The notes below the pieces were generated by a model. The model worked only from the letters and a program-made list of their open reading frames with translations. It searched no databases and was not told where the DNA came from. A stretch of DNA of 63,643 bases from Methanolobus sp. (GTDB taxonomy: Archaea; Halobacteriota; Methanosarcinia; Methanosarcinales; Methanosarcinaceae). The position numbers and the translations under genes are program-made. The DNA is taken from contig NZ_JAUXNK010000077.1 of the NCBI RefSeq assembly GCF_030682845.1, positions 1-63,643 on the forward strand, in the 5' to 3' direction. Positions 35,439 to 43,559 of this stretch are shown piece by piece. Numbering within the stretch: the first letter of the stretch is position 1; every line of letters starts with the position of its first letter.

Positions 35439-36545
35439 ATGGTGAATACTCTTTCCCATTTAGGGATAGGACTGCTTATAGCTTCTTTTGCAGGACTGAC
35501 AGGCAGGAAACGGGCAATTGTAGCCTTTATGGCAGTATTGCCGGATCTGGATTTCTTCCTGGATGCTCTTTTGACCGTTATAGGAGGTATCATCAGCCAT
35601 GAGCTGTATAACCAGTTATACTATTTTATGGGGCACAGGGAATTCATGCATTCGCTGCTGTTCATCTTTTTCATTACATTTGCCCTGTGGTTCTACTCAA
35701 AGGACAGGATTTTCGCACTGGCAGGATTTGCTTCGATCTTCAGCCATGTCTACCTTGACTATGCCACCAACTGGAAAATGAGGCCATTGTATCCGTTCGT
35801 GCAGGAACCATCCATCATGGGGTCTATGGACTCGCTTGACCCTGTCATAACGCTGATATCATTTGTACCTCTGTACTTCCTGGTTGTCGAGATATTAAAA
35901 GAGAGGAATTTCCACAAACAATGGATGGAAAAACGGTGGAGATATATTCTGGAAAACAGGAGGAAAATAGAGAAAGGACTGGTTCTTCTGCTGGTTTTCT
36001 GGTGTGTTTTAACACCCATATCAAAAGCTATCCTTGTGGACCAAATATCCGAAAAGGAAGGTTACGACATAAGTTACCAGAATACATATCCTAAGTCTTT
36101 CGGGGTTTTCTTATCAGCATACCAATATAACGAGACTCATTACAAACTGCTTGAAACAAGTTATTGGTCAGGGATAGAAAGGAGCATTTACGTGCCTGCA
36201 GTAATCGCGCTGGAGAATTCCAAAGGTGATGACATTGAAACATACATGCGGTATTCCACTGATGTCTACAGTTCCAGCCCCTTTCAGGAGATAGATTACC
36301 CTGTATACATCATTTCATCAAATGAAGAGCTTGTGACTGTGATGTTGGTGGATGCAAGGAATCCTTTTGCATTGTACTGGACCTATTTCAGGACAGAATA
36401 CGTGTTTGAGTTCTCCAGGGACACTGACGAATTCACGGCATATTCCAGAAGATTCACTGATCAGAGGACGGAGGTCAATGGTAACTGGTTTGAAAAGAAG
36501 GTTTATGCAATGACCATGAGTCCTTTTTTTGCGCACATGAAATGA
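35439..36545 (+). CDS. Membrane-bound metal-dependent hydrolase, YdjM/DUF457 family
   Basis: The 368-residue protein has an N-terminal YdjM-like domain with several membrane helices and the conserved polar residues of the family: NTLSHLGIGLL, VLPDLDFFLD, GHREFMHSLL and FSHVYLDYATNW, giving the His/Asp set thought to bind metal. The second half (after about residue 190) has another membrane helix (LVLLLVFWCVLTPISKAILV) and an outward-facing domain of about 160 residues without a known motif. The ATG at 35439 is chosen for its GGTGAG site. Family members have been linked to membrane lipid or damage responses without firm function. Confidence 0.82.
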   Translation: MVNTLSHLGIGLLIASFAGLTGRKRAIVAFMAVLPDLDFFLDALLTVIGGIISHELYNQLYYFMGHREFMHSLLFIFFITFALWFYSKDRIFALAGFASIFSHVYLDYATNWKMRPLYPFVQEPSIMGSMDSLDPVITLISFVPLYFLVVEILKERNFHKQWMEKRWRYILENRRKIEKGLVLLLVFWCVLTPISKAILVDQISEKEGYDISYQNTYPKSFGVFLSAYQYNETHYKLLETSYWSGIERSIYVPAVIALENSKGDDIETYMRYSTDVYSSSPFQEIDYPVYIISSNEELVTVMLVDARNPFALYWTYFRTEYVFEFSRDTDEFTAYSRRFTDQRTEVNGNWFEKKVYAMTMSPFFAHMK

Positions 36546-36638
36546 AATAATATGTACACATTTTGGAGAATCCGCACAGATTGCTTATATATGTGTTCAC
36601 TGTAACTAGGTATTATAGTCACACAGAAGGAGATCGTT

Positions 36639-36986
36639 TTGAAGTACACTGATGACAGTCTGCTGATGGATATAATGGTCCATGAATTCCTTAACAAAGA
36701 CACATGGGAGTTACATCTCACACTGCATGTGAACAATACACTTGTAGGCATTACATCAGCAAAGGCCGGAAGATCCAGTCGCGATTACGAAACAGTTGTC
36801 GCTGCTATTCAAAGCCTTAAAAATGACTATTATGTTGCCATCGGATCCCCTATGAGATACTCAGAAGGGAAACTGGTCTATTTGCCCGCGGATGAAGGAC
36901 TTGCGTCAAAACAGACAAATATTGAGCCTTTGATATCCGCAAACCGGGTTCAAACAGCAGACCAGATGATGGCTTTATCCCATTAA
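36639..36986 (+). CDS. Hypothetical protein, 115 residues
   Basis: Not recognised. The soluble, cysteine-free product starts KYTDDSLLMDIMVHEFLN from a TTG with a good AAGGAG site 5 nt before it. It includes a beta-rich stretch (WELHLTLHVNNTLVGITSA) and ends in a region with QTADQMMALSH. A TATA-like CTTATATATG lies near 36583. Its stop codon forms the left end of a 17-bp inverted repeat. Nothing in the neighbourhood suggests a role. Confidence 0.6.
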   Translation: MKYTDDSLLMDIMVHEFLNKDTWELHLTLHVNNTLVGITSAKAGRSSRDYETVVAAIQSLKNDYYVAIGSPMRYSEGKLVYLPADEGLASKQTNIEPLISANRVQTADQMMALSH

Positions 36987-37082
36987 TATAAATGTTGGCA
37001 GACAATACTCCCCTCAGATAAATGTACAACAATCCTATCAAACGATAATAAGTTTGCTTTCACAATGCCAACATTTATATTA
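36984..37082. repeat. Perfect 17-bp inverted repeat with 65-nt spacer
   Basis: TAATATAAATGTTGGCA at 36984-37000 is matched exactly by its reverse complement at 37066-37082. The left arm begins on the stop codon of the preceding gene. Just downstream a second stem-loop (37088-37129: CCAAC/GTTGG outer, GCATC/GATGC inner) is followed by TCTTTTT. The whole could be an elaborate terminator, a small RNA, or the ends of a tiny mobile or foldback element. Confidence 0.65.
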
Positions 37083-37196
37083 TTTCTCCAACTCCTGTTT
37101 TCCAGCATCATTTCTACGATGCCTGTTGGATAATCTTTTTAAGAAAGATTTGCATATAGTATATATCAAAATGCAGCAATAGCAAAGGAGTGGAAA

Positions 37197-37496
37197 ATGC
37201 TGGAAAATGATGACCTTGATGATTTTCTTACGGGAGAGACATCCGAGCGCGAACGCGTTAAAATGGAGCATGAATACATGCATAAGGCTGCTTCTCATCC
37301 AATTCGCCGGCAGCTTGTCAGGCAGATAGGGGTGTTCGGCGCAACAAAAGAAGAGATTATGGAGGCTGTTGACATAGATGAGAAAGTGTTCAAGTACCAT
37401 ACGGAATATCTCATCAATGGTGACCTCCTGAGCATACTGGAAGGTAAATATCTTCTAACTGAAAAAGGACTTGAGATCCTTTCAAACATTAAGTGA
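37197..37496 (+). CDS. Winged-helix-like small regulator
   Basis: The 99-residue protein has an acidic start (ENDDLDDFLTG) and then a winged-helix-like layout: HKAASHPIRRQLVRQIGVFG, TKEEIMEAVDIDEKVFKYH and NGDLLSILEGKYLLTEKG. The ASHPIRRQLVRQI helix is typical of ArsR-like and other archaeal HTH proteins. It has a GGAG site, and a TATA-like CATATAGTATATATC at about 37153-37167. Target unknown; it lies next to the candidate small RNA at 37.6 kb and the frameshifted regulator. Confidence 0.72.
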   Translation: MLENDDLDDFLTGETSERERVKMEHEYMHKAASHPIRRQLVRQIGVFGATKEEIMEAVDIDEKVFKYHTEYLINGDLLSILEGKYLLTEKGLEILSNIK

Positions 37497-37594
37497 GCGT
37501 TAAGTAACTCTTACTTCTATTTATTTCTGCATACCGACGCCGACAATACCGATGCATCAATGATATTTTAAATCCCAAATAGACTTGTGAACAT

Positions 37595-37752
37595 AAGCAC
37601 AAGAGTGCGCTGTTGCAGGAAATGCCTGAACCATGGACCTCAAGGTTGCAGCGTATTTGTTCCTTATGGATATGTGTGATCTTAAAGATCGGTATCCTGT
37701 AGGGCTTTGAACCTCAATGATAACGTATCAAGTCAGGCGACTGGATTTTTTT
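37595..37752 (+). ncRNA. Candidate structured small RNA 1
   Basis: A 610-bp gene-free stretch holds a unit with its own TATA box (TATTTTAAAT, 37564-37573), a three-way junction and a terminator. Outer stem GCGCTG (37607-37612) pairs with CAGCGT (37649-37654); inside it CAGG/CCTG (37616-37619, 37625-37628) and AACC/GGTT (37629-37632, 37644-37647) form two adjacent hairpins. At the end AGTC/GACT (37731-37742) precedes seven Ts (37746-37752). No reading frame with a start and ribosome site is seen. I do not recognise the RNA; the structure was found by eye and has not been folded or compared. Confidence 0.4.
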
Positions 37753-37775
37753 AAAAACGGATGTTTTTATTAATT

Positions 37776-37827
37776 GAGGTGTGTGTATTGGGAGTGGGGT
37801 ATTGGGGGAAAATAAGTCACACACCTC
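37776..37827. other. Stem-loop with G-rich loop
   Basis: GAGGTGTGTG (37776-37785) pairs perfectly with CACACACCTC (37818-37827). The 32-nt loop contains three G-runs (GGG, GGGG, GGGGG on the plus strand), which could take part in a quadruplex. It follows small RNA candidate 1 and its T-run, and could be read as a separate element or an attenuator for downstream transcription. The rest of the stretch to 38108 has a palindromic CTTATATAAG at 37861-37870 and the promoter of the next gene, and no other gene that I can see. Confidence 0.5.
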
Positions 37828-38108
37828 TGTAATCATATAATACCATGTTAACGCCGGTACCTTATATAAGAGTTAGCGCTATAAATATTTTTTATAAACC
37901 CTCGCAGTCCAGGCTAAATCTCTGAACTCCTTAGAGATATGGAGAAAATTCGGAGTGTATGACTTTTAAGAGGCAGTGGAAACATAAAACTCTAGAGAAT
38001 GCGCATATCTACCAGCCTAACTATGTTAACATTTCTTAGTTCACTTTAAATATAACAACCTTCATACTTAAAAGTAAGGGATATTATAGTTGAGGAGGGC
38101 GTACTTTA

Positions 38109-38884
38109 TTGAAGAAGCCACTGCTTGATGTTATATTTGCATCTGATAAGAGAAAAAATGTACTTCTTTTGATGCAGGATGGCCCTAAGCAGATGGGGAC
38201 TCTCCTAAAATCACTTGGAACAACAAGAACGGCTTTACTTCCCCAGATAAGGATACTGGAAGAACACTATCTCGTGAAACATGATAAAGATACCTATGAA
38301 TTAACAACTGTCGGGAAACTCATAACTGATGAGATGATCCCTCTTCTGGATGTGATCGATGCCGATGTTGAATATTGGGGAACTCATAAACTTGATTTCA
38401 TACCGTTACATCTCTTACAAAGAATCGGTGAATTGAAAGCATGTAACTTAATTGAGGTTCCCTTTCATGAAATATTTGAAGAGGATAAACAGTTCACTGA
38501 AAAAGCTAAGAAGTCAAAATCCGTGTTCACCGTTACTTCATACGCATTTCCTCATTTTGAGAAAATACTTGCCGATTTAATAGTGAATAACGTTTCTATA
38601 TCGATAATTATTCAAAAGAACTCTATGGAAAACTCATCCGTGAACACTTCAATAACACCCAGGCATTGATAGAAAGTTCAAGCATTAGTTTGCACATGTA
38701 CCCGGATAGCCTTGGCTTCTTGTCCCTTTCAATCAATGACTACAGCATGCTGTTTGAATTGTTGACAGAAGAAGGCAATTATGATACTAAGAAGGTTATT
38801 TGTTCTAGTGACAGTGCGCTTCATTGGGGGAAAGAGCTATTTAATTATTACTTGATTAATTCAACACCAATAAAGGAACTTTAA
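38109..38884 (+). pseudogene. Frameshifted methanogen-type winged-helix regulator (FilR1/DUF1724)
   Basis: Two overlapping frames make one regulator. The first (38109-38669) gives a winged helix (DVIFASDKRKNVLLLMQDGP, TTRTALLPQIRILEEHYLV) and the start of the DUF1724/FilR1 sensor domain (HKLDFIPLHLLQRIGEL); the second (about 38610-38884) continues it in the next frame with LYGKLIREHFNNTQALIESS and ends STPIKEL. Joined, they give about 258 residues, the normal size of these Methanosarcinales regulators. The break is near 38600-38615 and is explained by one missing base. The TTG start has a GAGGAGGG site; a TATA-like CTTTAAATATA lies near 38046. A hairpin (TTCCC/GGGAA, 38893-38905) follows the stop. 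Confidence 0.8.
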
Positions 38885-38954
38885 TCAAAATATTCCCTGC
38901 GGGAAAACATTTTCGATTACAAGAATGATTTATACTAGAAAAACCATTTTCGAC

Positions 38955-39113
38955 TAGTTGAGAAGGTAGTATGAGGCGCCTAGAAACCACCACGCTTATT
39001 TGGCGCCTCTCTCCTTGCGAATCCGAGATGTCCCCAACATCTCTCAACTAATCCACTCCCATGTTGCGGTTCATTTCCCCACGACCCACAACACATAGTA
39101 AGTCACCTTTTTT
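38955..39113 (+). ncRNA. Candidate structured small RNA 2
   Basis: A TATA-like TTTATACTA at 38929-38937 lies about 24 nt before a strongly folded sequence. Outer stem TAGTTGAG (38955-38962) pairs with CTCAACTA (39043-39050). Inside are GAGGCGCC/GGCGCCTC (38973-38980 with 39002-39009), extended across an internal loop by AAGG/CCTT, and GAGATG/CATCTC (39025-39030 with 39038-39043, sharing one base with the outer stem). After it TGTTG/CAACA (39062-39066, 39089-39093) forms another hairpin, then six Ts at 39108-39113. The region has no credible coding frame. The fit of promoter, stems and T-run is better than chance would suggest, but no RNA family is recognised. Confidence 0.5.
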
Positions 39114-39423
39114 ATTTAACCTAAACTGTATTTAATATCTGGTGAGATGTTATTTGTAAGGCGGGCCTTTATTTCAATTAAGGCTTAAATTAAAGGTACG
39201 AGATGATATTCTTTTATTATCAAATAGTTAGATGCTGTTATAATTTCAATATGTTTTAGTAGAGTTCAGATGATAATTTCTGATGGTGCTTGGTTACTTT
39301 CTTCAGTAGACCTCTCTCAGAGGAAATTTTTTCTAATGGGTGTGACCCTGCTGGGGGAGTTCTCATATTCTAAGCCTTGCTGCAACAAAACGTTAATTTA
39401 TACTAATAGTCAATATACTCCCG
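39114..39423. other. Gene-free stretch before ccmA
   Basis: About 310 bp, AT-rich, with no convincing gene. Near its right end AATTTATACTAA (about 39399-39410) is a TATA-like run roughly 20-25 nt before the ccmA ATG, and no ribosome-binding site is visible, so the ccm message may be nearly leaderless. Nothing else stands out. Confidence 0.45.
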
Positions 39424-40173
39424 ATGGATCCTGTCATATCAGCCAGCGGGGTACGGAAGAGTTTCGGGAACCGTGTGGCACTAAAGAATATCGACCTGCA
39501 GGTGGAAAAGGGTCAGTTTGTGAGTATTTTTGGCCCTAACGGAGCTGGCAAGACTACTTTCCTGAAGGTGCTTTCAACCGTTATCACACCGACAAAAGGC
39601 ACTGTGAGAATGAACGGCATTGATACCAAAAAGGATCCTGCGGCTGCAAGACAGATGATAGGGGTGGTGTCACATGAGACCTATCTGTATGACGAACTGA
39701 CAGCAAGGGAAAACCTTCGATTCTTTGGAAAAATGTATGGTCTGGGAAAAGCCCCTCTCGATGAACGCATCGAGGAACTGCTGGTTCAGGTAAGTCTCCT
39801 GAAACGTGGAGATGACAGGGTGGGCTCCTTCTCAAGGGGAATGAAACAGCGCTTATCCATTGCAAGGGCACTTGTACATCAGCCTTCCATATTGCTTATG
39901 GATGAACCGTACACCGGACTTGATCAGCAGGCTGCGGAAACATTCGAAAATGCCTTGAGATCACTGGATACAAACATGGTTACAAAGGTTATGGTGTCCC
40001 ATAACATCGAAAGGGCTTTGCAGCTATGTGACCGTGCTATCATTATGGATTGCGGGAAGATCGTTCACGATTCCATGCGAGTGGATTTCGCATGTGCAGA
40101 GAACTTCAATAGCATCTATCGGTCACTTGTATGCGGGGATACGGACGCTGAGGGAATTTCCAGCTTACAATGA
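39424..40173 (+). CDS. ccmA: Haem exporter ABC ATPase CcmA
   Basis: CcmA is the ATPase of the CcmABC complex used in cytochrome c maturation to release holo-CcmE haem. The 249-residue protein has Walker A GPNGAGKTT near residue 38, the ABC signature FSRGMKQR near residue 138, Walker B ILLMDEPYTGLD, and the switch His in VMVSHNIE. Taken alone it is a generic ABC ATPase; the call rests on ccmB and ccmC following directly. Cytochrome c maturation in methanogens is confined to Methanosarcinales with multihaem cytochrome c. Confidence 0.85.
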   Translation: MDPVISASGVRKSFGNRVALKNIDLQVEKGQFVSIFGPNGAGKTTFLKVLSTVITPTKGTVRMNGIDTKKDPAAARQMIGVVSHETYLYDELTARENLRFFGKMYGLGKAPLDERIEELLVQVSLLKRGDDRVGSFSRGMKQRLSIARALVHQPSILLMDEPYTGLDQQAAETFENALRSLDTNMVTKVMVSHNIERALQLCDRAIIMDCGKIVHDSMRVDFACAENFNSIYRSLVCGDTDAEGISSLQ

Positions 40174-40188
40174 AGGGGACAGGAGCAA

Positions 40189-40863
40189 ATGATCAAAAGC
40201 ATCCACATCGCAGCAAAGGACCTCAGGTCGGAGTTCAGGACCAAGCAAATGCTCAATTCCATGTTCATATTCTCCCTGCTTGTGATAGTTATATTCAGCA
40301 TAGCTTTGGGGGAGTTGCTGAGCCAGCCCGATATCATTGAAAAGCTAGCTCCGGGAATACTCTGGATAGCTTTTATCTTTGCCGGGACATTGGGTCTCTC
40401 GCGTGCTTTTGGTTCTGAGATGGACAACGGATGCCTGGAAGGATTGAAACTCTGCCCGGTCGACCGCGGAGCTATCTATACAGGTAAAACGATATCCAGT
40501 GCAGTGATAATGTTCCTTGTTGAAGCTCTGACCATTCCGGTCTTTGTAGTGCTGTTCAATTATGAGATCAGTGGCCTTGCAGGTCTGGCGCTTGTTATAT
40601 TTCTTGGCACCTTGGGTTTTGTCGTTGTCGGGACGCTGCTTTCAGCCCTTACTGTCAACACCCGTGCAAGAGAAATAATGCTCCCTATATTACTATTGCC
40701 ACTTATCATTCCAATCCTTATCCCTGCTGTGATGGCAACAGGCAAGCTACTGGCAGGTGGTGACATCAGCACCATATATACAGAACTGAGGATCCTGCTT
40801 GTCTACGACCTCGTCTTCTTTGCTGTGGGGCATCTGGTATTCGAATTCACCATCCAGGAATAA
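40189..40863 (+). CDS. ccmB: Haem exporter membrane protein CcmB
   Basis: The 224-residue protein has six predicted membrane helices and the CcmB features AAKDLRSEFRTKQMLNSM at the start, GLSRAFGSEMDNGCLEGL in the second quarter, and LPILLLPLIIPILIPAV near the end. It begins 15 bp after ccmA with a GGGGACAGGAG leader, so the two are coupled. It forms the membrane partner of CcmA in cytochrome c maturation. Confidence 0.92.
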   Translation: MIKSIHIAAKDLRSEFRTKQMLNSMFIFSLLVIVIFSIALGELLSQPDIIEKLAPGILWIAFIFAGTLGLSRAFGSEMDNGCLEGLKLCPVDRGAIYTGKTISSAVIMFLVEALTIPVFVVLFNYEISGLAGLALVIFLGTLGFVVVGTLLSALTVNTRAREIMLPILLLPLIIPILIPAVMATGKLLAGGDISTIYTELRILLVYDLVFFAVGHLVFEFTIQE

Positions 40864-40926
40864 GAGCCCTGAAAGTAAAAGCCTTTAAATAAAAAGTAAA
40901 GCATCGGTTATGTCACAGGAGACAGC

Positions 40927-41628
40927 ATGTCCTTAAAATGGAACACAGAAAAAGCACTTACTATCGCCACTGTCATTCTTATGTCGCTTGCAATCTGGAT
41001 GGTCTTCTTCTACCTGCCGGAGATGAGAAGCGGCACAGGCCAGGTACTGGATAGCAGTTTCAAGATATTCTATTTCCATCTTCCTATTGCATTTACGGCT
41101 TATTTCGCATTTCTTCTGGTCCTTATCGCAAGCGTACAGCATCTCAGGCTCAATAGCAGTAAATGGGATACTATTGCACTCTCGGCAGCCGAGGTTGGCG
41201 TAGTGTTCTCCTTCCTTGTGCTGGTCACGGGGTCCATATGGGCAAAAGCTACCTGGGGTTGGTACTGGATATGGGAACCCAGGCTTACCACGTCATTGGT
41301 ACTTATGCTTGTCTATCTTGCATACCTGATGTTGCGCCAGGCCATTGAAGATCCCGAAAAGAGAGCCAGGCTTGCCGCTGTTTTTGGCATCGTCGGTTTT
41401 GTTTCTGTGCCCCTGAGCTTCCTGTCTATCAGGCTCTGGCGCTCTGCACATCCGCTCATGTTTGGTTCTTCAGCCTACGGTGGCTCAGGTGGGGGGCTAG
41501 AAGGGACCACACTTCAGATGACACTTCTTATTAATATGGCAGCATTCTTCCTTCTTTTTGTCACAATGCTAGTCTACAGGATACGTAATGAGGAGCTCAG
41601 AGAAGAACTGCTTGCACACGATGAATAG
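40927..41628 (+). CDS. ccmC: Haem-handling membrane protein CcmC
   Basis: CcmC binds haem at its tryptophan-rich WWD loop and attaches it to CcmE. The 233-residue protein has about six membrane helices, the WWD motif WGWYWIWEPRLTTSL near residue 110, and conserved His in IFYFHLPIAF and RLWRSAHPLM (the axial ligand positions). It follows ccmB by 63 bp. ccmE and ccmF are not in this window; archaeal CcmE proteins differ from bacterial ones and would have to be sought elsewhere. Confidence 0.93.
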   Translation: MSLKWNTEKALTIATVILMSLAIWMVFFYLPEMRSGTGQVLDSSFKIFYFHLPIAFTAYFAFLLVLIASVQHLRLNSSKWDTIALSAAEVGVVFSFLVLVTGSIWAKATWGWYWIWEPRLTTSLVLMLVYLAYLMLRQAIEDPEKRARLAAVFGIVGFVSVPLSFLSIRLWRSAHPLMFGSSAYGGSGGGLEGTTLQMTLLINMAAFFLLFVTMLVYRIRNEELREELLAHDE

Positions 41629-41704
41629 ATCCTGCTAATATCCCTGAATATAGCAGGAGAGGTCTGAAGAAAAGCATATAAGTGACAGGCTTCAATATCA
41701 TGTT

Positions 41705-42793
41705 ATGTTGTTCGAACCGATGGCCATGTGCGGATTTGATGTCCGCAATCGTTTTGTGCGCTCTGCGACCCACGAATGGATGGCGCAAGCCGACGGAACC
41801 CCGACTTCCAGAATTGGCGACATGTATGAGGAACTCTCCAGGAACGAAGTGGGAATCATTGTCACTGGCTATGCATATGTCAACCCGAAAGGAAAGAGCG
41901 ACCGCTTCCAGCAGGGAATATATGATGACAGGTTCATCGAAGCTTACAGGGAAATCGTATCCAGGGTACACGCGCACGGCAGCAGGATTGTCCTCCAGGT
42001 AGTTCACGGCGGCAGGCAGACGATGATAAGCTCCGAGAACCCTTATGCATTTGCACCTTCCGCTGTCACTCTGACCGGAACGGGTATTACTCCTGAGGAA
42101 ATGGGTGAACAGGAGATCCTGGAAACCATAGAGGACTTTGCACAGGCTGTCAGGAGATGCAAAGAAGCAGGTTTTGATGCAGTGCAGTTGCATTGCGCCC
42201 ACGGCTTCCTGCTAAGCAACTTCATCTCGCCCTACACCAACCGCAGGAAGGACAGATGGGGAGGAAGCACAATGAAACGCACGCAGGTAATTCTTGATAT
42301 CATTAAAAGATCCAGAGAGATGGTCGGCGACTATCCAATAATGGTCAAGCTGAATGTTACGGACGGTTTTCCTGAAGGTTCCAAAAAGAATTCCTTTGAT
42401 GCTCCGGAATCCATAGAGATAGCAAAGATGCTGGCAGATAACGGGGTTTGCGCCATCGAAGTCAGCGGAGGGATCGCTGATGCAGGGGATGTGATGTTCA
42501 GGACAAAAATAAGCTCGCCGGAAGAGGAAGCTTACTACAGGGAATATTCCAGGATGATCAAAGAGGCTGTCGATGTCCCTGTGATACTCGTGGGCGGCAT
42601 CAGGTCAAGGGGAGTTATGGAAATGCTGCTTAAAGAGGGATATGCTGACATGATATCCCTTAGCAGGCCGTTCATCTCTGAGCCGGATCTGATCGTTAGG
42701 CTCAGGACTGGACAGGCCGATGCCGTGAAATGCGTTTCCTGCAATCTTTGCTCGGACCACAGCGGCATAAAATGCAACTACTTCAAAGACTGA
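41705..42793 (+). CDS. Old Yellow Enzyme-type NADH:flavin oxidoreductase with C-terminal Cys motif
   Basis: The 362-residue protein is an FMN TIM barrel of the OYE/2-enoate reductase group: NRFVRSATHEWMA at the start, the active-site pattern DAVQLHCAHGFLLSNFISP, NRRKDRWGGS, and MISLSRPFISEPDL. The end has four cysteines (CVSCNLCSDHSGIKC) like the Fe-S site after the barrel in 2,4-dienoyl-CoA reductase and BaiCD, but the following FAD/NADH domain is missing, so it is a short form that must receive electrons from another carrier. TATA-like CATATAAG is about 27 nt before the ATG, with no ribosome-binding site, suggesting a leaderless message. Substrate unknown. Confidence 0.88.
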   Translation: MLFEPMAMCGFDVRNRFVRSATHEWMAQADGTPTSRIGDMYEELSRNEVGIIVTGYAYVNPKGKSDRFQQGIYDDRFIEAYREIVSRVHAHGSRIVLQVVHGGRQTMISSENPYAFAPSAVTLTGTGITPEEMGEQEILETIEDFAQAVRRCKEAGFDAVQLHCAHGFLLSNFISPYTNRRKDRWGGSTMKRTQVILDIIKRSREMVGDYPIMVKLNVTDGFPEGSKKNSFDAPESIEIAKMLADNGVCAIEVSGGIADAGDVMFRTKISSPEEEAYYREYSRMIKEAVDVPVILVGGIRSRGVMEMLLKEGYADMISLSRPFISEPDLIVRLRTGQADAVKCVSCNLCSDHSGIKCNYFKD

Positions 42794-42804
42794 GACTTTA
42801 AGCA

Positions 42805-43467
42805 CTAAAGGCAGACGTTGCTGGTGGTTTCAAGATCAAGGAGGTAGTTTACTAGTTCCCTGTGATCAGGAATAAGAAGGTTAGCCCTGCTTAGTTTTTC
42901 AGGTGCAAGGTAAGTTGGCACTGCAATACAACAGATTCCGGCACTGAGAGCTGAATCCACGCCCATGGGGGCGTTCTCCACGACGATGCATTCATCTTTC
43001 CTTAATTTCAGCATGGCCACAGCTTTCAGGTATGGGTCGGGCGATGGTTTGCCACGCTCCACGTCATCCCCTGTGACGATCACATCAAAGATTCCTGGAA
43101 ACTCATTTTGCATAATATCATAGACTATGGGTTTATCGGAGCCGGAAACTACCGCAAGAAGGAAATTTGTTTTGAGGATCTGCAGGCACTCCTTCATCCC
43201 CTCGAATACCTTGATCTGCGCAATATGTCCAAACTTTGCGATGTACTTATCAACAATATCCTTTCGGTCATACACTGAAGCGTCATCAGTCCCCTTTTCA
43301 AGCAGGAAGTTAACGACATCAATGGTCTTTTCCCCTTCTCTCTCATAGATATCCTGCGTGTCGATGGTAATACCTAATCCGTTGAACACCTTTTCCATGG
43401 CCTGTGCATGATAAGGCATCGAGTCAGTCAGTACGCCGTCCATGTCAAATATCACTGCTTTTAACAT
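42805..43467 (-). CDS. HAD family phosphatase or phosphomutase
   Basis: The 220-residue protein is a subfamily IA haloacid dehalogenase: motif I VIFDMDGVLTDS at residues 5-16 with nucleophile Asp8 and acid Asp10, motif II VVSGSDKP, motif III GKPSPDPY, motif IV VVENAPMGVDSALSAG. The DMDGV form and an alpha-helical cap are typical of beta-phosphoglucomutase-like and phosphoglycolate-phosphatase-like enzymes; the exact substrate cannot be told. It converges with the OYE-type gene and is divergent from the TlyA-like gene. Confidence 0.9.
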   Translation of the reverse strand: MLKAVIFDMDGVLTDSMPYHAQAMEKVFNGLGITIDTQDIYEREGEKTIDVVNFLLEKGTDDASVYDRKDIVDKYIAKFGHIAQIKVFEGMKECLQILKTNFLLAVVSGSDKPIVYDIMQNEFPGIFDVIVTGDDVERGKPSPDPYLKAVAMLKLRKDECIVVENAPMGVDSALSAGICCIAVPTYLAPEKLSRANLLIPDHRELVNYLLDLETTSNVCL

Positions 43468-43559
43468 TCTTTTTACCTTTATCCGTATTTAAGGCACATC
43501 ATGATGCTATCGTATAAATACTAAAGTCTCAAATAGTTAAGCTCCATATTACTTTTCTT

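Noticed and set aside
39270-39539. 89-codon frame before and into ccmA
   Set aside because: It overlaps the conserved start of ccmA in another frame and resembles nothing.
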